Both the position numbers and the translations under genes were made by a program. DNA of 64,000 bases. Source: an uncultured Porphyromonadaceae bacterium (lineage in GTDB: Bacteria; Bacteroidota; Bacteroidia; Bacteroidales; Muribaculaceae). Position 1 is the stretch's first letter. Each line of letters starts with the position of its first letter. The notes beneath the pieces were generated by a model. It was not told the DNA's origin. It did no database searches and saw only the letters and a list, made by a program, of their open reading frames with translations. Shown here piece after piece: positions 1 through 9,460 of this stretch. The stretch lies in the NCBI GenBank assembly GCA_947175545.1, contig CAMWNI010000011.1, positions 1 to 64,000 of the forward strand. The letters are read 5' to 3'.

Positions 1-6
1 TTCGAC

Positions 7-50
7 AGAAGGCTTGAGACCTGACACAGGGTCTCGAGCCTTCTTTTTTT
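7..50 (+). terminator. Rho-independent terminator of a gene upstream of the window
   Basis: Inverted repeat AGAAGGCTTGAGACC (7-21) / GGTCTCGAGCCTTCT (30-44), one G.U pair, followed by a T run. Confidence 0.85.
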
Positions 51-167
51 ATTCCATGATTTTTTGCGGTGGGGAGAGTGTTGTGTGCGATGTTTGAGGG
101 GCCGATTTAGCCAATCGGGGATGGAAAATGATGGTGTTGTGTTAACTGCGCTAAATTCGTGTTAATT

Positions 168-198
168 TTTGTAGAATTGGAAAAAATCATTATCTTTG
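168..198 (+). promoter_or_regulatory. Bacteroidetes-type promoter
   Basis: TTTG (168-171), 19-nt spacer, TATCTTTG (191-198); matches the -33 TTTG / -7 TAnnTTTG consensus. Confidence 0.7.
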
Positions 199-449
199 CA
201 TTGGTTAAAGATTGTTTTTTAGCCTTAAATCATTTGAAATTTTATTTCAAAACCTTAAATTTTAATACGTTATGAGTATTATAAGATTGTTTTCTTCTAT
301 GCTGGTGCTTGTTTCAGGTGCGGGAGCGTCTGATTCGGCCCCTTTTGGCATGTTCTGACTCTCTGAAGTCTGCTGATAGCAAATATATATAACAACAATA
401 CTTTTTTATCTAACAATTCATTTTTTTTACATTTAGTCACAAGAAGATT

Positions 450-2474
450 ATGAAGAAATCTATTGCGATTCTGTCAATGGCCCTGATGGCATGTAATGCC
501 TTCGCCGCTGACGTTTTGGAAGCCGGTACTGCCGACGCTCCGAAATATTACATTATTAAGGCTAACCGCGGCGCTGCTTATGTCGCTTACGGCGAGGAGA
601 CCAAGGACAATGGTGGAGCATTAACCCATCTTTTCCGCACTGATGACCTCTCGGCCAACAATGTTTGGGCTGTTGTCGGAGGAGAAGCTGAAGGAACTCT
701 CAATATCTATAATTATTCAACTAAGGATGCTGACCGCAAGGCTTATCTTATGGCTTATATCACTAAGAGTGGAGATGAGTTCACCGGCGGCCTGAATGCT
801 GTTGCCAATACGGTTGGCCGCGCAAAGGATATTTTCGTTAAGGACTATGAGGACGGCAGCTATGGACTTTCGCTGTTTGATGCAGCCGGTTATGTTCAGA
901 ACGGAGAGGTTATGGAGTATTATGGTCTTGACGCTACGAGCAACAGCGAATTCCTTGGCAACTGGTTTTGTGCAAACGACGCCGGTTCGAAATGGTGGTT
1001 CTATAGTGTTGATGACGCTAACGGTATTGAAGCCGGTATCGCAGGCGCTCAGAGTGCCATCAACGCTGACAAACTGAAGGAACTCGAAGCTGCGCAGAAG
1101 GCTTTCGCTGCTACTTATGTCGGCGCTATGGAGGCTATCATTGCCAATGTTCCCGTTGTTGAGTCTGCCTTTGCCGACGCAATCGACGAAGTGAACCAGC
1201 TTGAGGTTGTTGAGGATTACGAGGCCCAGATTACGGCGATTTGGTTTGCCGCTATTGAAAGCGCAAACGCTGAGCTGAAGACTGTTTATGCGGACAATAT
1301 TGTTGCTCTGAAGAATCTCCGTCGTGCTGACGCTCAGTTTAACCAGCCTCCTTACCTCGCAGTTGTTGAATCGGCTCTCACCGGTGTAAATTCTTTTGCT
1401 GACGCAAGCGCTGATTTCACTATGAAGCTTGCCGGCGAAAGCGGTTACTACATCTATAACGAGACTACTAAGTCTTACATCGGCGCAGACTGCTCTGTTG
1501 CTGCCGACCAGGCTTCCGCTCAGGTCTTCGACCTGATTATTGCAGCAGGCGGTGGTTTCTATGGCGTGGGCATCTGCCCTGCCGGTCAGACTGCAAACGG
1601 CATTAACTGGCAGAGCTGGGCCAACGGTATGGTTTCCATCTACTCTGTAACAGATGCCGGTTCAGTATGGTCTCTTGTTGAAGCAAGTGAAGAGGCTAAG
1701 GTGAAAGACGCTGTTTCTTCAAGCGTAGCGAAGATTCAGCCTTACATTGCCAATGTTCCCGCTATGGTTGCTAACGTTCTCAACGCCGGTCTCGACGAAC
1801 TGAACGCTCTGACCTTTACTGCTGACATTGCTGAGAAGGCTGAGGCTATTGCCAATCAGACCATCGCTACTGCAAACAACCTTCTCACCACCGGCATGAA
1901 CGGTCTTCAGCAGACTATCTACTATCCCCGTGGCAACAAGTTCCTCTCATACAGCAGCGAGAACGCAGACTGGACTCCGGTTGACAACAACTACAGCGCA
2001 AGCGAAGTGTTCACCTTCAAGACAGTTGAAGGCGGAGTCGTGATCTTCAACGAAGCAAACAATATTTATGTAGGTCCGGCCGTAGTGGATGCAAGCGGCA
2101 GTCAGTATGATGTAACTGTGGTTACGGATGAGGCTGAGGCGCAGGTATTCACCGTTGAGCTGAATAACAACAGCGGCTACTACGGTGTGTCGTTCCTCTT
2201 CGACGAAGAAGTTGTCAACTCCGAAACTCAGGAAGTCAGCACCCGTGTTCGCGCCCTCAACATGAACCTCAATGCGAAGTGCCTCCACACCTATGCAGCA
2301 GCAGACGGCGGTTCAATCTTCGTGCTGAAGGACAAGGGCGACGATTCTTCAATCGACGAAATCTCTGTTGTCGCTCCTGCGGTTCAGGGCATTTACGACC
2401 TCAGCGGTCGCAAGCTCTCCGCTCCGGTTCGCGGCATCAACATCATCAACGGCAAGAAGGTTCTTGTTAAGTAA
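450..2474 (+). CDS. Secreted protein with internal repeats and T9SS sorting-like C-terminus
   Basis: Signal peptide MKKSIAILSMALMACNAFAA; C-term IYDLSGRKLSAPVRGINIINGKKVLVK. Confidence 0.85.
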   Translation: MKKSIAILSMALMACNAFAADVLEAGTADAPKYYIIKANRGAAYVAYGEETKDNGGALTHLFRTDDLSANNVWAVVGGEAEGTLNIYNYSTKDADRKAYLMAYITKSGDEFTGGLNAVANTVGRAKDIFVKDYEDGSYGLSLFDAAGYVQNGEVMEYYGLDATSNSEFLGNWFCANDAGSKWWFYSVDDANGIEAGIAGAQSAINADKLKELEAAQKAFAATYVGAMEAIIANVPVVESAFADAIDEVNQLEVVEDYEAQITAIWFAAIESANAELKTVYADNIVALKNLRRADAQFNQPPYLAVVESALTGVNSFADASADFTMKLAGESGYYIYNETTKSYIGADCSVAADQASAQVFDLIIAAGGGFYGVGICPAGQTANGINWQSWANGMVSIYSVTDAGSVWSLVEASEEAKVKDAVSSSVAKIQPYIANVPAMVANVLNAGLDELNALTFTADIAEKAEAIANQTIATANNLLTTGMNGLQQTIYYPRGNKFLSYSSENADWTPVDNNYSASEVFTFKTVEGGVVIFNEANNIYVGPAVVDASGSQYDVTVVTDEAEAQVFTVELNNNSGYYGVSFLFDEEVVNSETQEVSTRVRALNMNLNAKCLHTYAAADGGSIFVLKDKGDDSSIDEISVVAPAVQGIYDLSGRKLSAPVRGINIINGKKVLVK

Positions 2475-2588
2475 CCATTATTGACGACACAAAAGGCCAG
2501 CGAGCGAGAATTCTATTCTGAATGAATCAGTGTTTGCTGGCCTTACTGATACTCAAAACACAATTATAAACCGATCTATTAGCACATA

Positions 2589-5500
2589 ATGAGAAATCAT
2601 TTCACGAATTGGCAGAAGTCCCTCGTATGGGTTGCGGCATTCGCAATGGCTACTCCTGTCAGTTCTTGGGCCACACCTGAGCCCTCGATCGCCATAGCTC
2701 CGGCCGAACAACAAGCCAAGCGTGTCATCACCGGTGTCGTAGTTGACGCCAAGGACGGTGAACCGCTTCCCGGAGCAACAGTATCCGTTGTTGGGGACAA
2801 GAACGCGTTGACAGCTACCGACATTGACGGTAACTTCTCGCTGTCGATTCCCGGCAATAAGTCTGTACTTCTGGTAACCTACGTCGGTTATAACGAAAAG
2901 CGAGTTCCGGTTGAGGACCTCGGCTTTGTGAAAATCGAAATGAGCGGTTCTGAAAATACCCTCGACGAAGTGGTTGTTGTCGGTGCCGGCACGCAGAAGC
3001 GAGTTTCGGTGACCGGTGCGATTACTTCTGTCAAGGGCGATGAACTCCGTTTGCCTGCGGGCAACCTGACCACGGCTCTTGCCGGTAAGATCGCCGGTGT
3101 CGTTTCGTCAACCCGTTCAGGTGAACCCGGCAGCTCCGCTGAGTTCTATATCCGCGGTATCGGCACATTCGGTGGTCGTCAGACTCCTCTTATTCTCCTT
3201 GACGATGTCGAAATTTCCGTGTCCGACCTTGATTACATCCCTGCTGAAAACATTGAGTCGTTCTCAATCCTGAAGGACGCATCCGCAACCGCGATCTACG
3301 GTTCACGCGGTGCGAACGGTGTCATGATTGTGAAGACTAAGGGCGGTGACTATAATACTCAGACCCGTGTCGGTGTCAGCTTCGAAAATTCGTTCAACTT
3401 CAAGGGCGACTTCCCCGAGTTCCTCGACGGTCCTTCGTTCATGTCGCTTTACAATGAAGCGCGCGTTGCCCGCGGCAACACTCCTTACTACTCAGACGTT
3501 GCCATCGAGCGCACCCGCCAGGGCCTCAACCCCTACCTTTATCCTAACGTTGACTGGGAAGACCTGCTCTTCAGGCAGATGGCAATGCGCCAGCGCGCCA
3601 ATGTCAACGTGAGCGGTGGTGGCTCAAAGGTTCGCTACTACATGTCACTTGACTTCCAGCATGAGGACGGTCTTCTGAACACTTCGAAGAACTACTCCTG
3701 GAATAACAACATCAACATTTACAACTACACCTTCCAGAACAATATCGCATACAAGCTCACCCCGACCACCACGATCGAGATGAACATGAATGCGCAGATC
3801 CGTCAGAGTTCCGGCCCGAACGTAGACGACGACCACATCGTGGCTGCTTCAAGCTCGATGTTCGGCTACATCCTGACCACCAACCCTGTGGTATTCCCGG
3901 TTGCCTATCCCTCGTTCGAGGGCGACGAATTTGTCCGCTATGCAACCGTGCGTCGTGCCGAGGTTGTTCAGAACAACCCCTATGCCGTACTCAACTCCGG
4001 CTATGGTCAGCAGAACGAAAACACTATCAACACAGTTATCAAAATCAACCAGGATCTTGACTTTATCACCAAAGGCCTCAAATTCAATGCCTGGGTGAAC
4101 TTCAAAAACTGGAGCAGCAGCGGTTTCACCCGTCGCGTGAATCCTTATTACTATCAGCTTGCCGACGGTGCTGACTCCTATCCCATTGATCATGAACTCA
4201 GCGTTGACGACCTTGAAGTTGTCACCGAAGGTACCGTCTATCTTTCGGAACACGGTCCCACGTTCGTTTCTTCAAACGGCGTTCCCTACCGCAGCGCCGA
4301 CACCACCTTCGAATTGCAGGCAAACTTCAACTGGCAGCGCAAGTTCGGTCTTCACGACGTCAGCGCAATGGCCCTCTACCGCCAGCGTCAGTATCGCAGC
4401 TCAATCCTGCCCCAGCGCAACCAGGGCTTCTCGTTCCGTGCAACTTACGACTATGCTCACCGCTACCTCGTAGAGTTCAACGCCGGTTATAACGGTACGG
4501 AACGTCTGGCCAAGGAAGACCGCTTCGGCTTCTTCCCCGCTGCGTCTCTCGGCTGGGTGGTCAGCAACGAATCGTTCTTTGAACCCGCCTCCAACGTAAT
4601 TACCAACCTTAAGATTCGCGGTTCTTACGGTCTTGTAGGTTCTGACGACCTCAGTTCTCCCGGAGGTTCACACTTCCTCTACATCAACAAGATTCAGGAC
4701 AACAACCCGAGCGCTATCGGGTTCACTACCGGTGACTTTGCCGACAATGCCACTTACACTGCCGGCGGTCCTAACCTGACCTACTATGCAATGCGTGGAC
4801 TCGGTTGGGAAAAGTCACGTAAGGCAGACATCGGTATCGACCTTACCTTCTGGGGCAAGCTCTCTCTCGTTGCCGACTTCTTCCACGAACACCGCTATGA
4901 CATCTTCCTGAACCGTGAGGCATGGCCTGAATCGCTGGCCTACTATGTGTCTAAGCCTTGGGCAAACAAGGGTAAGATGCAGAACCGCGGTTTTGAAGTT
5001 TCGGCTGATTATAACCAGCGCATCAACAACGACTGGAGCATCAGTTTCCGCGGCAACGTTTCTTACTCGGAGAACAAGATTCTCGACTGGGATGACCCCG
5101 AGTACGCTTACACCTGGAAGGAGAACTATCGCACCAACAAGCCTTATCCCGGCATGAGTAATACTTACGGCTACATCGCCGAAGGCCTTTTCCGCTCTGA
5201 GGAGGAAATCGCAACCGCACCCGTGCAGCAGGTAGGTTCTTCTGTTGTCCGCGTCGGTGACATCCGCTATCGCGACCTTAACGGTGACGGTATCATCAAT
5301 TCCGACGACCAGACCATGATCAGCGAATACGGCACTACCCCCCGTCTGCAGTACGGTTTCGGTGCAACCATCAACTGGCGCAAGTTTGACCTCGGCTTCC
5401 AGTTCGTTGGCCAGGCCAAGCGCTCAATCCTTGCAACCGGCGTTGATCCCTTCCAGGAAGGTGGCAACAACACCGCCCGCAACGCCCTCAAGTGGGTTGC

Positions 5501-5798
5501 TGAAAACTACTTCGACCCTGAACTCGGAAACTTCGACGCCGCATATCCCCGCCTGGGCGTATCGCAGACCGAAGTATCGAACAATACCGTTGCCTCAACC
5601 TGGTGGCTCCGCAACGGCTCGTTCCTCCGTCTCAAGAACGTCGAACTCGGCTGGTCGTTCCCCTATGGCCGCGTTTATGTTGCCGGAACAAACCTGCTCC
5701 GATTCAGCCCCTTCAAACTCTGGGATCCCGAACTCCAGTCCTGGAACAGCTACCCGCTGTCTAAGTCTGTGACTGTCGGTGTGCAGATTTCTATCTAA
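2589..5798 (+). CDS. SusC/RagA family TonB-linked outer membrane protein
   Basis: CarboxypepD_reg-like N-term (GVVVDAKDGEPLPGATVSV), plug motifs (ILLDDVEI, SFSILKDASATAIYGSRGANGVMIVKTKGG), beta-barrel C-term; followed by SusD. Confidence 0.97.
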   Translation: MRNHFTNWQKSLVWVAAFAMATPVSSWATPEPSIAIAPAEQQAKRVITGVVVDAKDGEPLPGATVSVVGDKNALTATDIDGNFSLSIPGNKSVLLVTYVGYNEKRVPVEDLGFVKIEMSGSENTLDEVVVVGAGTQKRVSVTGAITSVKGDELRLPAGNLTTALAGKIAGVVSSTRSGEPGSSAEFYIRGIGTFGGRQTPLILLDDVEISVSDLDYIPAENIESFSILKDASATAIYGSRGANGVMIVKTKGGDYNTQTRVGVSFENSFNFKGDFPEFLDGPSFMSLYNEARVARGNTPYYSDVAIERTRQGLNPYLYPNVDWEDLLFRQMAMRQRANVNVSGGGSKVRYYMSLDFQHEDGLLNTSKNYSWNNNINIYNYTFQNNIAYKLTPTTTIEMNMNAQIRQSSGPNVDDDHIVAASSSMFGYILTTNPVVFPVAYPSFEGDEFVRYATVRRAEVVQNNPYAVLNSGYGQQNENTINTVIKINQDLDFITKGLKFNAWVNFKNWSSSGFTRRVNPYYYQLADGADSYPIDHELSVDDLEVVTEGTVYLSEHGPTFVSSNGVPYRSADTTFELQANFNWQRKFGLHDVSAMALYRQRQYRSSILPQRNQGFSFRATYDYAHRYLVEFNAGYNGTERLAKEDRFGFFPAASLGWVVSNESFFEPASNVITNLKIRGSYGLVGSDDLSSPGGSHFLYINKIQDNNPSAIGFTTGDFADNATYTAGGPNLTYYAMRGLGWEKSRKADIGIDLTFWGKLSLVADFFHEHRYDIFLNREAWPESLAYYVSKPWANKGKMQNRGFEVSADYNQRINNDWSISFRGNVSYSENKILDWDDPEYAYTWKENYRTNKPYPGMSNTYGYIAEGLFRSEEEIATAPVQQVGSSVVRVGDIRYRDLNGDGIINSDDQTMISEYGTTPRLQYGFGATINWRKFDLGFQFVGQAKRSILATGVDPFQEGGNNTARNALKWVAENYFDPELGNFDAAYPRLGVSQTEVSNNTVASTWWLRNGSFLRLKNVELGWSFPYGRVYVAGTNLLRFSPFKLWDPELQSWNSYPLSKSVTVGVQISI

Positions 5799-5839
5799 TC
5801 TCTCTTTGCTTGTCTAATTCAAAGTAAGAAATCCAATAT

Positions 5840-7882
5840 ATGAAACTTAACAATATTTTCAAATACGCGGTTGTTGCGCTTGCCGCCGGCACTATGGTAG
5901 GTGTCACCTCCTGTGACTACCTCGATGTTGTTCCGCCGGAACAGCCCGGACTGGAAGACTCGATGAAGACTCACAAGGCTGCGCTCGGCTTCCTTTACTC
6001 ATGCTATGCCGGAACTACTAACCAGAATCTTCTCAATACGGACTATCGTAACGGATTTGCCGGCAACACCGACGAATGGGTCTGGCCGAACGAGCAGGAA
6101 TCAGCTTATCCTGTCCCCTTCGCTCAGGCAAAAAACACCCAGACGACTTCACTTTCGAACATCACCCACACCTGGGGTAACATGTACCAGTTCATTGGTC
6201 AGTGCCTTTTGTTCGAAGAACAGTTGAAAACCGTTGGCCGAAAATATGAAGTATGCGAAAACGATGCCGAAGAAGCAGAATGGCTCGCCGAAACTCGCTT
6301 TTTGAAAGCGTTTTACCACTTTGTTCTGCTTCGTCTCTATGGTCCTATTCCCTTGACCCTGGAGCGCATCCCGATGGATACTCCCTCGAGCGGATATGCC
6401 GGCCGTTCTCACTTCGACTACTGCGTGCAGTATCTTGCAAACGAGTTTGATGAAGCAGCCCGTGTGTTGCCCGCAACCCGCGACTCTCAGAACATAGGTC
6501 GTGCTACCAGTGTAATGGCTAAGGCCATGAAGGCCCGCCTGCTCCTGCTTGCCGCTTCTGATCTTTTCAACGGTAAGTTCCCTTATCCCGAATGGAAGAA
6601 CCCCAAGTTCGAAACTCCCGGCTATGGTAAGGAACTGATTTCTCACACTTACGACCGTCAGAAATGGGTTGACGCTTACGATGCGGCTATTGAAGCAATC
6701 GAAGAAGCAGAAACCGCCGGTGGCCACAGTCTCATGTACGATTACGAGGAGGAAGCCAACGTTCCCCTGTCCACAATGGAGTGGATTCCCGTTGACTTTG
6801 AGGACGACGTTGAACGTGACGAGTTCCTCCGTAAGGTAATGCTCAACCGCTACATCCACACGACTTCTCAGTCCGACAATCCTGAAATCCTCTGGTCTGT
6901 CAAGACCACCGGCTCTCTGCTTGAGGCACACCGCCTTCCTCTGAAAATCATCAAGAACCCGAACACCAACCAGTGGTTTGCAAGCGGCTGGAGCGTTGTG
7001 AACACCACTCTTAACACCGTCTACAATTTCCTCTGCATGGACGGACGTCTGCCCGCCGAAAGCCATGAGATTGACTTCTCGACCCGCAGTGACTGGTTCA
7101 AGCGCATGACCGGAGCTAAGGCTGGCCATGAGGACATCATCAACCTGATGCGTAACCGCGAACCCCGCTTCTACGCCTGGATTGCTTTCGATGGTGGTAA
7201 CTTCCTTAACCGTCTTAAGAACGGTAGCCCCTTGACTCTTAACTTTAAGAGCAGCGAAGCTCAGGGCTACAACCCTGCAAACGAGCCTAAGAACCTCGCT
7301 TCGACCGGTCTGCTTGCCATGAAGCATATCAACCCGGTTTACAGCGTAAGCGATAATCTGACCGTAACCGGCGGTATCGAACATCCGGTTGTTATGTGCC
7401 GTCTGACCGAGCTTTACCTGACTCTGGCCGAATGTGCAGCCGAACTTGCCAACCCTGATCGTCCCGGCGCTGACCCCGCTTATGCTGAAGTGGCTCTCGA
7501 ATACCTCAACACTATCCGTGATCGCGCAGGTGTTCCCGCTCTGACGTCCGACCAGATTGGCACTACCATCAACAACCCGCTCAACAACTCTCCGAAGACC
7601 ATGACGCTTGTCGAATGGGTACGCCAGGAGCGCTTCATTGAGCTTTGGGACGAAGGCCACCGCTACTATGATATCCGCCGCTGGGTTGCCGGCCCCGAAT
7701 ATATCGGAACCGGTATGCGCCAGGGTCTGACCGGCAATGTCCAGAATCCTAAGTTCGAAGAGTTCAACACTCCCCGTGTCTGCAACCCGAACTTCACTTT
7801 CGGTAACCGCCAGTATCTCTATCCGATCTTTATCAACGAGGTTTACAAGAACCCGCAGATGATTCAGGCCCCCGGATTCTAA
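5840..7882 (+). CDS. SusD/RagB family nutrient-binding outer membrane lipoprotein
   Basis: Lipobox VTSCDYLDVVPPEQPG; C-term RQERFIELWDEGHRYYDIRRW typical of SusD. Confidence 0.96.
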   Translation: MKLNNIFKYAVVALAAGTMVGVTSCDYLDVVPPEQPGLEDSMKTHKAALGFLYSCYAGTTNQNLLNTDYRNGFAGNTDEWVWPNEQESAYPVPFAQAKNTQTTSLSNITHTWGNMYQFIGQCLLFEEQLKTVGRKYEVCENDAEEAEWLAETRFLKAFYHFVLLRLYGPIPLTLERIPMDTPSSGYAGRSHFDYCVQYLANEFDEAARVLPATRDSQNIGRATSVMAKAMKARLLLLAASDLFNGKFPYPEWKNPKFETPGYGKELISHTYDRQKWVDAYDAAIEAIEEAETAGGHSLMYDYEEEANVPLSTMEWIPVDFEDDVERDEFLRKVMLNRYIHTTSQSDNPEILWSVKTTGSLLEAHRLPLKIIKNPNTNQWFASGWSVVNTTLNTVYNFLCMDGRLPAESHEIDFSTRSDWFKRMTGAKAGHEDIINLMRNREPRFYAWIAFDGGNFLNRLKNGSPLTLNFKSSEAQGYNPANEPKNLASTGLLAMKHINPVYSVSDNLTVTGGIEHPVVMCRLTELYLTLAECAAELANPDRPGADPAYAEVALEYLNTIRDRAGVPALTSDQIGTTINNPLNNSPKTMTLVEWVRQERFIELWDEGHRYYDIRRWVAGPEYIGTGMRQGLTGNVQNPKFEEFNTPRVCNPNFTFGNRQYLYPIFINEVYKNPQMIQAPGF

Positions 7883-7918
7883 TACAACCCGAATTGTTAC
7901 ACATTTTTTGCATTTAAT

Positions 7919-9415
7919 TTGATGAAAAAAATAATAATTGCATCGGGACTGCTTGCACTGATGGCCGCTGCCACTTCATGCGACAAGTATGACATCTATC
8001 CCGAAGATTTCGACGGCATCTTCACTATCCGTGACGCCGGCACAAAGGATCTCGTCCTTTACGCCACTGACGATGCCACTGAGGTTCCTTTCATAGTGAT
8101 GAAGGGCGGATATAATCCCGACGTAGTGTCGAAAGCGACCCTCAAGGTTATGAACGACCAGGAGTTCCTTGCCTACAACGAGAATCTTGGCACTCTGCCC
8201 TATATTCTCGTTGGCAGCGAGTGTTATTCCTTCTCCAGCCAGCCCGGCGAGGACGTTTACGCTGTTGACTACGTCTTCGACTCGGCCAACAAGAAGGCAG
8301 AAACCACTAATCTATATGTCCGTCCCCGTCAGATAAAGTCATGGATTGAAAATCACGCTGACGAAATTGCGGTCGGCGACCTGACTCCGGTCATCCCCGT
8401 AACTCTCACCAGCGAAACGGACACCGTTAACTCTTACGGCAATGTCACGCTTCTGAAGGTTGAAGTCCGAGTGCCTGAATTCACTATTGATGTATCGACC
8501 GTGACCACACGTACTGTCAACAAGCAGACGTTCGATCCCGAGGGTCCCAACGTCTATTCTCCCGACGCTAACTTCAGCATGCCCTGCGACAACCCCTGGG
8601 GCTTCAAGCTCAACCTTGTCGCAGACCCTTATGCAGTCGAGGACTATAACGATGACCACGGTACGTCATACATCCCTCTGCCGGCTGACAAGTACACTCT
8701 GCAGACGATGTATGATTTCACTCCCGGCACTACTTATATGCCCCTGAAACTGGACATCTATCTGGATGAACTGCCCATCAAGAAGACATATGCTGTTGCA
8801 GTGAAGCTCGCCCCCAATGCCATTGAATGGTATGATGCCGAAAATAACCCCGGCGACGCTCTCTATGTTGACAAGGACATGCTGATGATCTTTACCATCC
8901 GTGTTAACGACAGTGTTGTCCTCCAGAAGGTAAATCTTTCAACCGCTAACGTAACGACCAATGACCAGGATACTGCCGAAGGTCCTCTGGCGAACCTCTT
9001 CGACGGAGACGTCAACACGTTCTTCCACTCGAACTGGCACGCTGCTACCGGCCACGACGCGACCTACGGTTCATACCTCGAGATTACCCTCCCGTCTGCA
9101 ATGGCTAATTTCCGTTTCGACATCACGGCCCGTCACAACAATAACAACGGTATCCCCAAGAAGGTATGTCTCTTCGGTACCAATGACAGCGCCAACTGGC
9201 CGACCACTCCGTTCGCTACCATCAGCGACATGGAGTCTCAGCTGACCGCTGCAGGTGCGTCCGGCTCATTCGGCACTGACGATACCCCTTACGGCGACGG
9301 TAAATCTTACAAGTACATCCGTTTCTGCGTCATGGAGGCTCCCGGAGGTATTCTGACCTCTACCAGCAGCAATGCATCCTGGTCAGCGGCCGAACTTGTT
9401 CTTTACGGATATTAA
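7919..9415 (+). CDS. DUF1735-like lipoprotein with C-terminal F5/8 type C-like domain
   Basis: Lipobox AATSCDKYDIYP; C-terminal discoidin-like region (ANLFDGDVNTFFHSNWHA...YLEITLPSAMANFRFDI); downstream of SusD. Confidence 0.8.
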   Translation: MMKKIIIASGLLALMAAATSCDKYDIYPEDFDGIFTIRDAGTKDLVLYATDDATEVPFIVMKGGYNPDVVSKATLKVMNDQEFLAYNENLGTLPYILVGSECYSFSSQPGEDVYAVDYVFDSANKKAETTNLYVRPRQIKSWIENHADEIAVGDLTPVIPVTLTSETDTVNSYGNVTLLKVEVRVPEFTIDVSTVTTRTVNKQTFDPEGPNVYSPDANFSMPCDNPWGFKLNLVADPYAVEDYNDDHGTSYIPLPADKYTLQTMYDFTPGTTYMPLKLDIYLDELPIKKTYAVAVKLAPNAIEWYDAENNPGDALYVDKDMLMIFTIRVNDSVVLQKVNLSTANVTTNDQDTAEGPLANLFDGDVNTFFHSNWHAATGHDATYGSYLEITLPSAMANFRFDITARHNNNNGIPKKVCLFGTNDSANWPTTPFATISDMESQLTAAGASGSFGTDDTPYGDGKSYKYIRFCVMEAPGGILTSTSSNASWSAAELVLYGY

Positions 9416-9460
9416 AATTAATGAAATTTTAAGCTCTCCTTATATCCAACTCTACAGATA

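Noticed and set aside
6149-7660. 503-aa ORF on the minus strand inside susD
   Set aside because: Fully antisense to a well-supported SusD gene; composition has no family motifs and is explained by codon bias of the sense gene.
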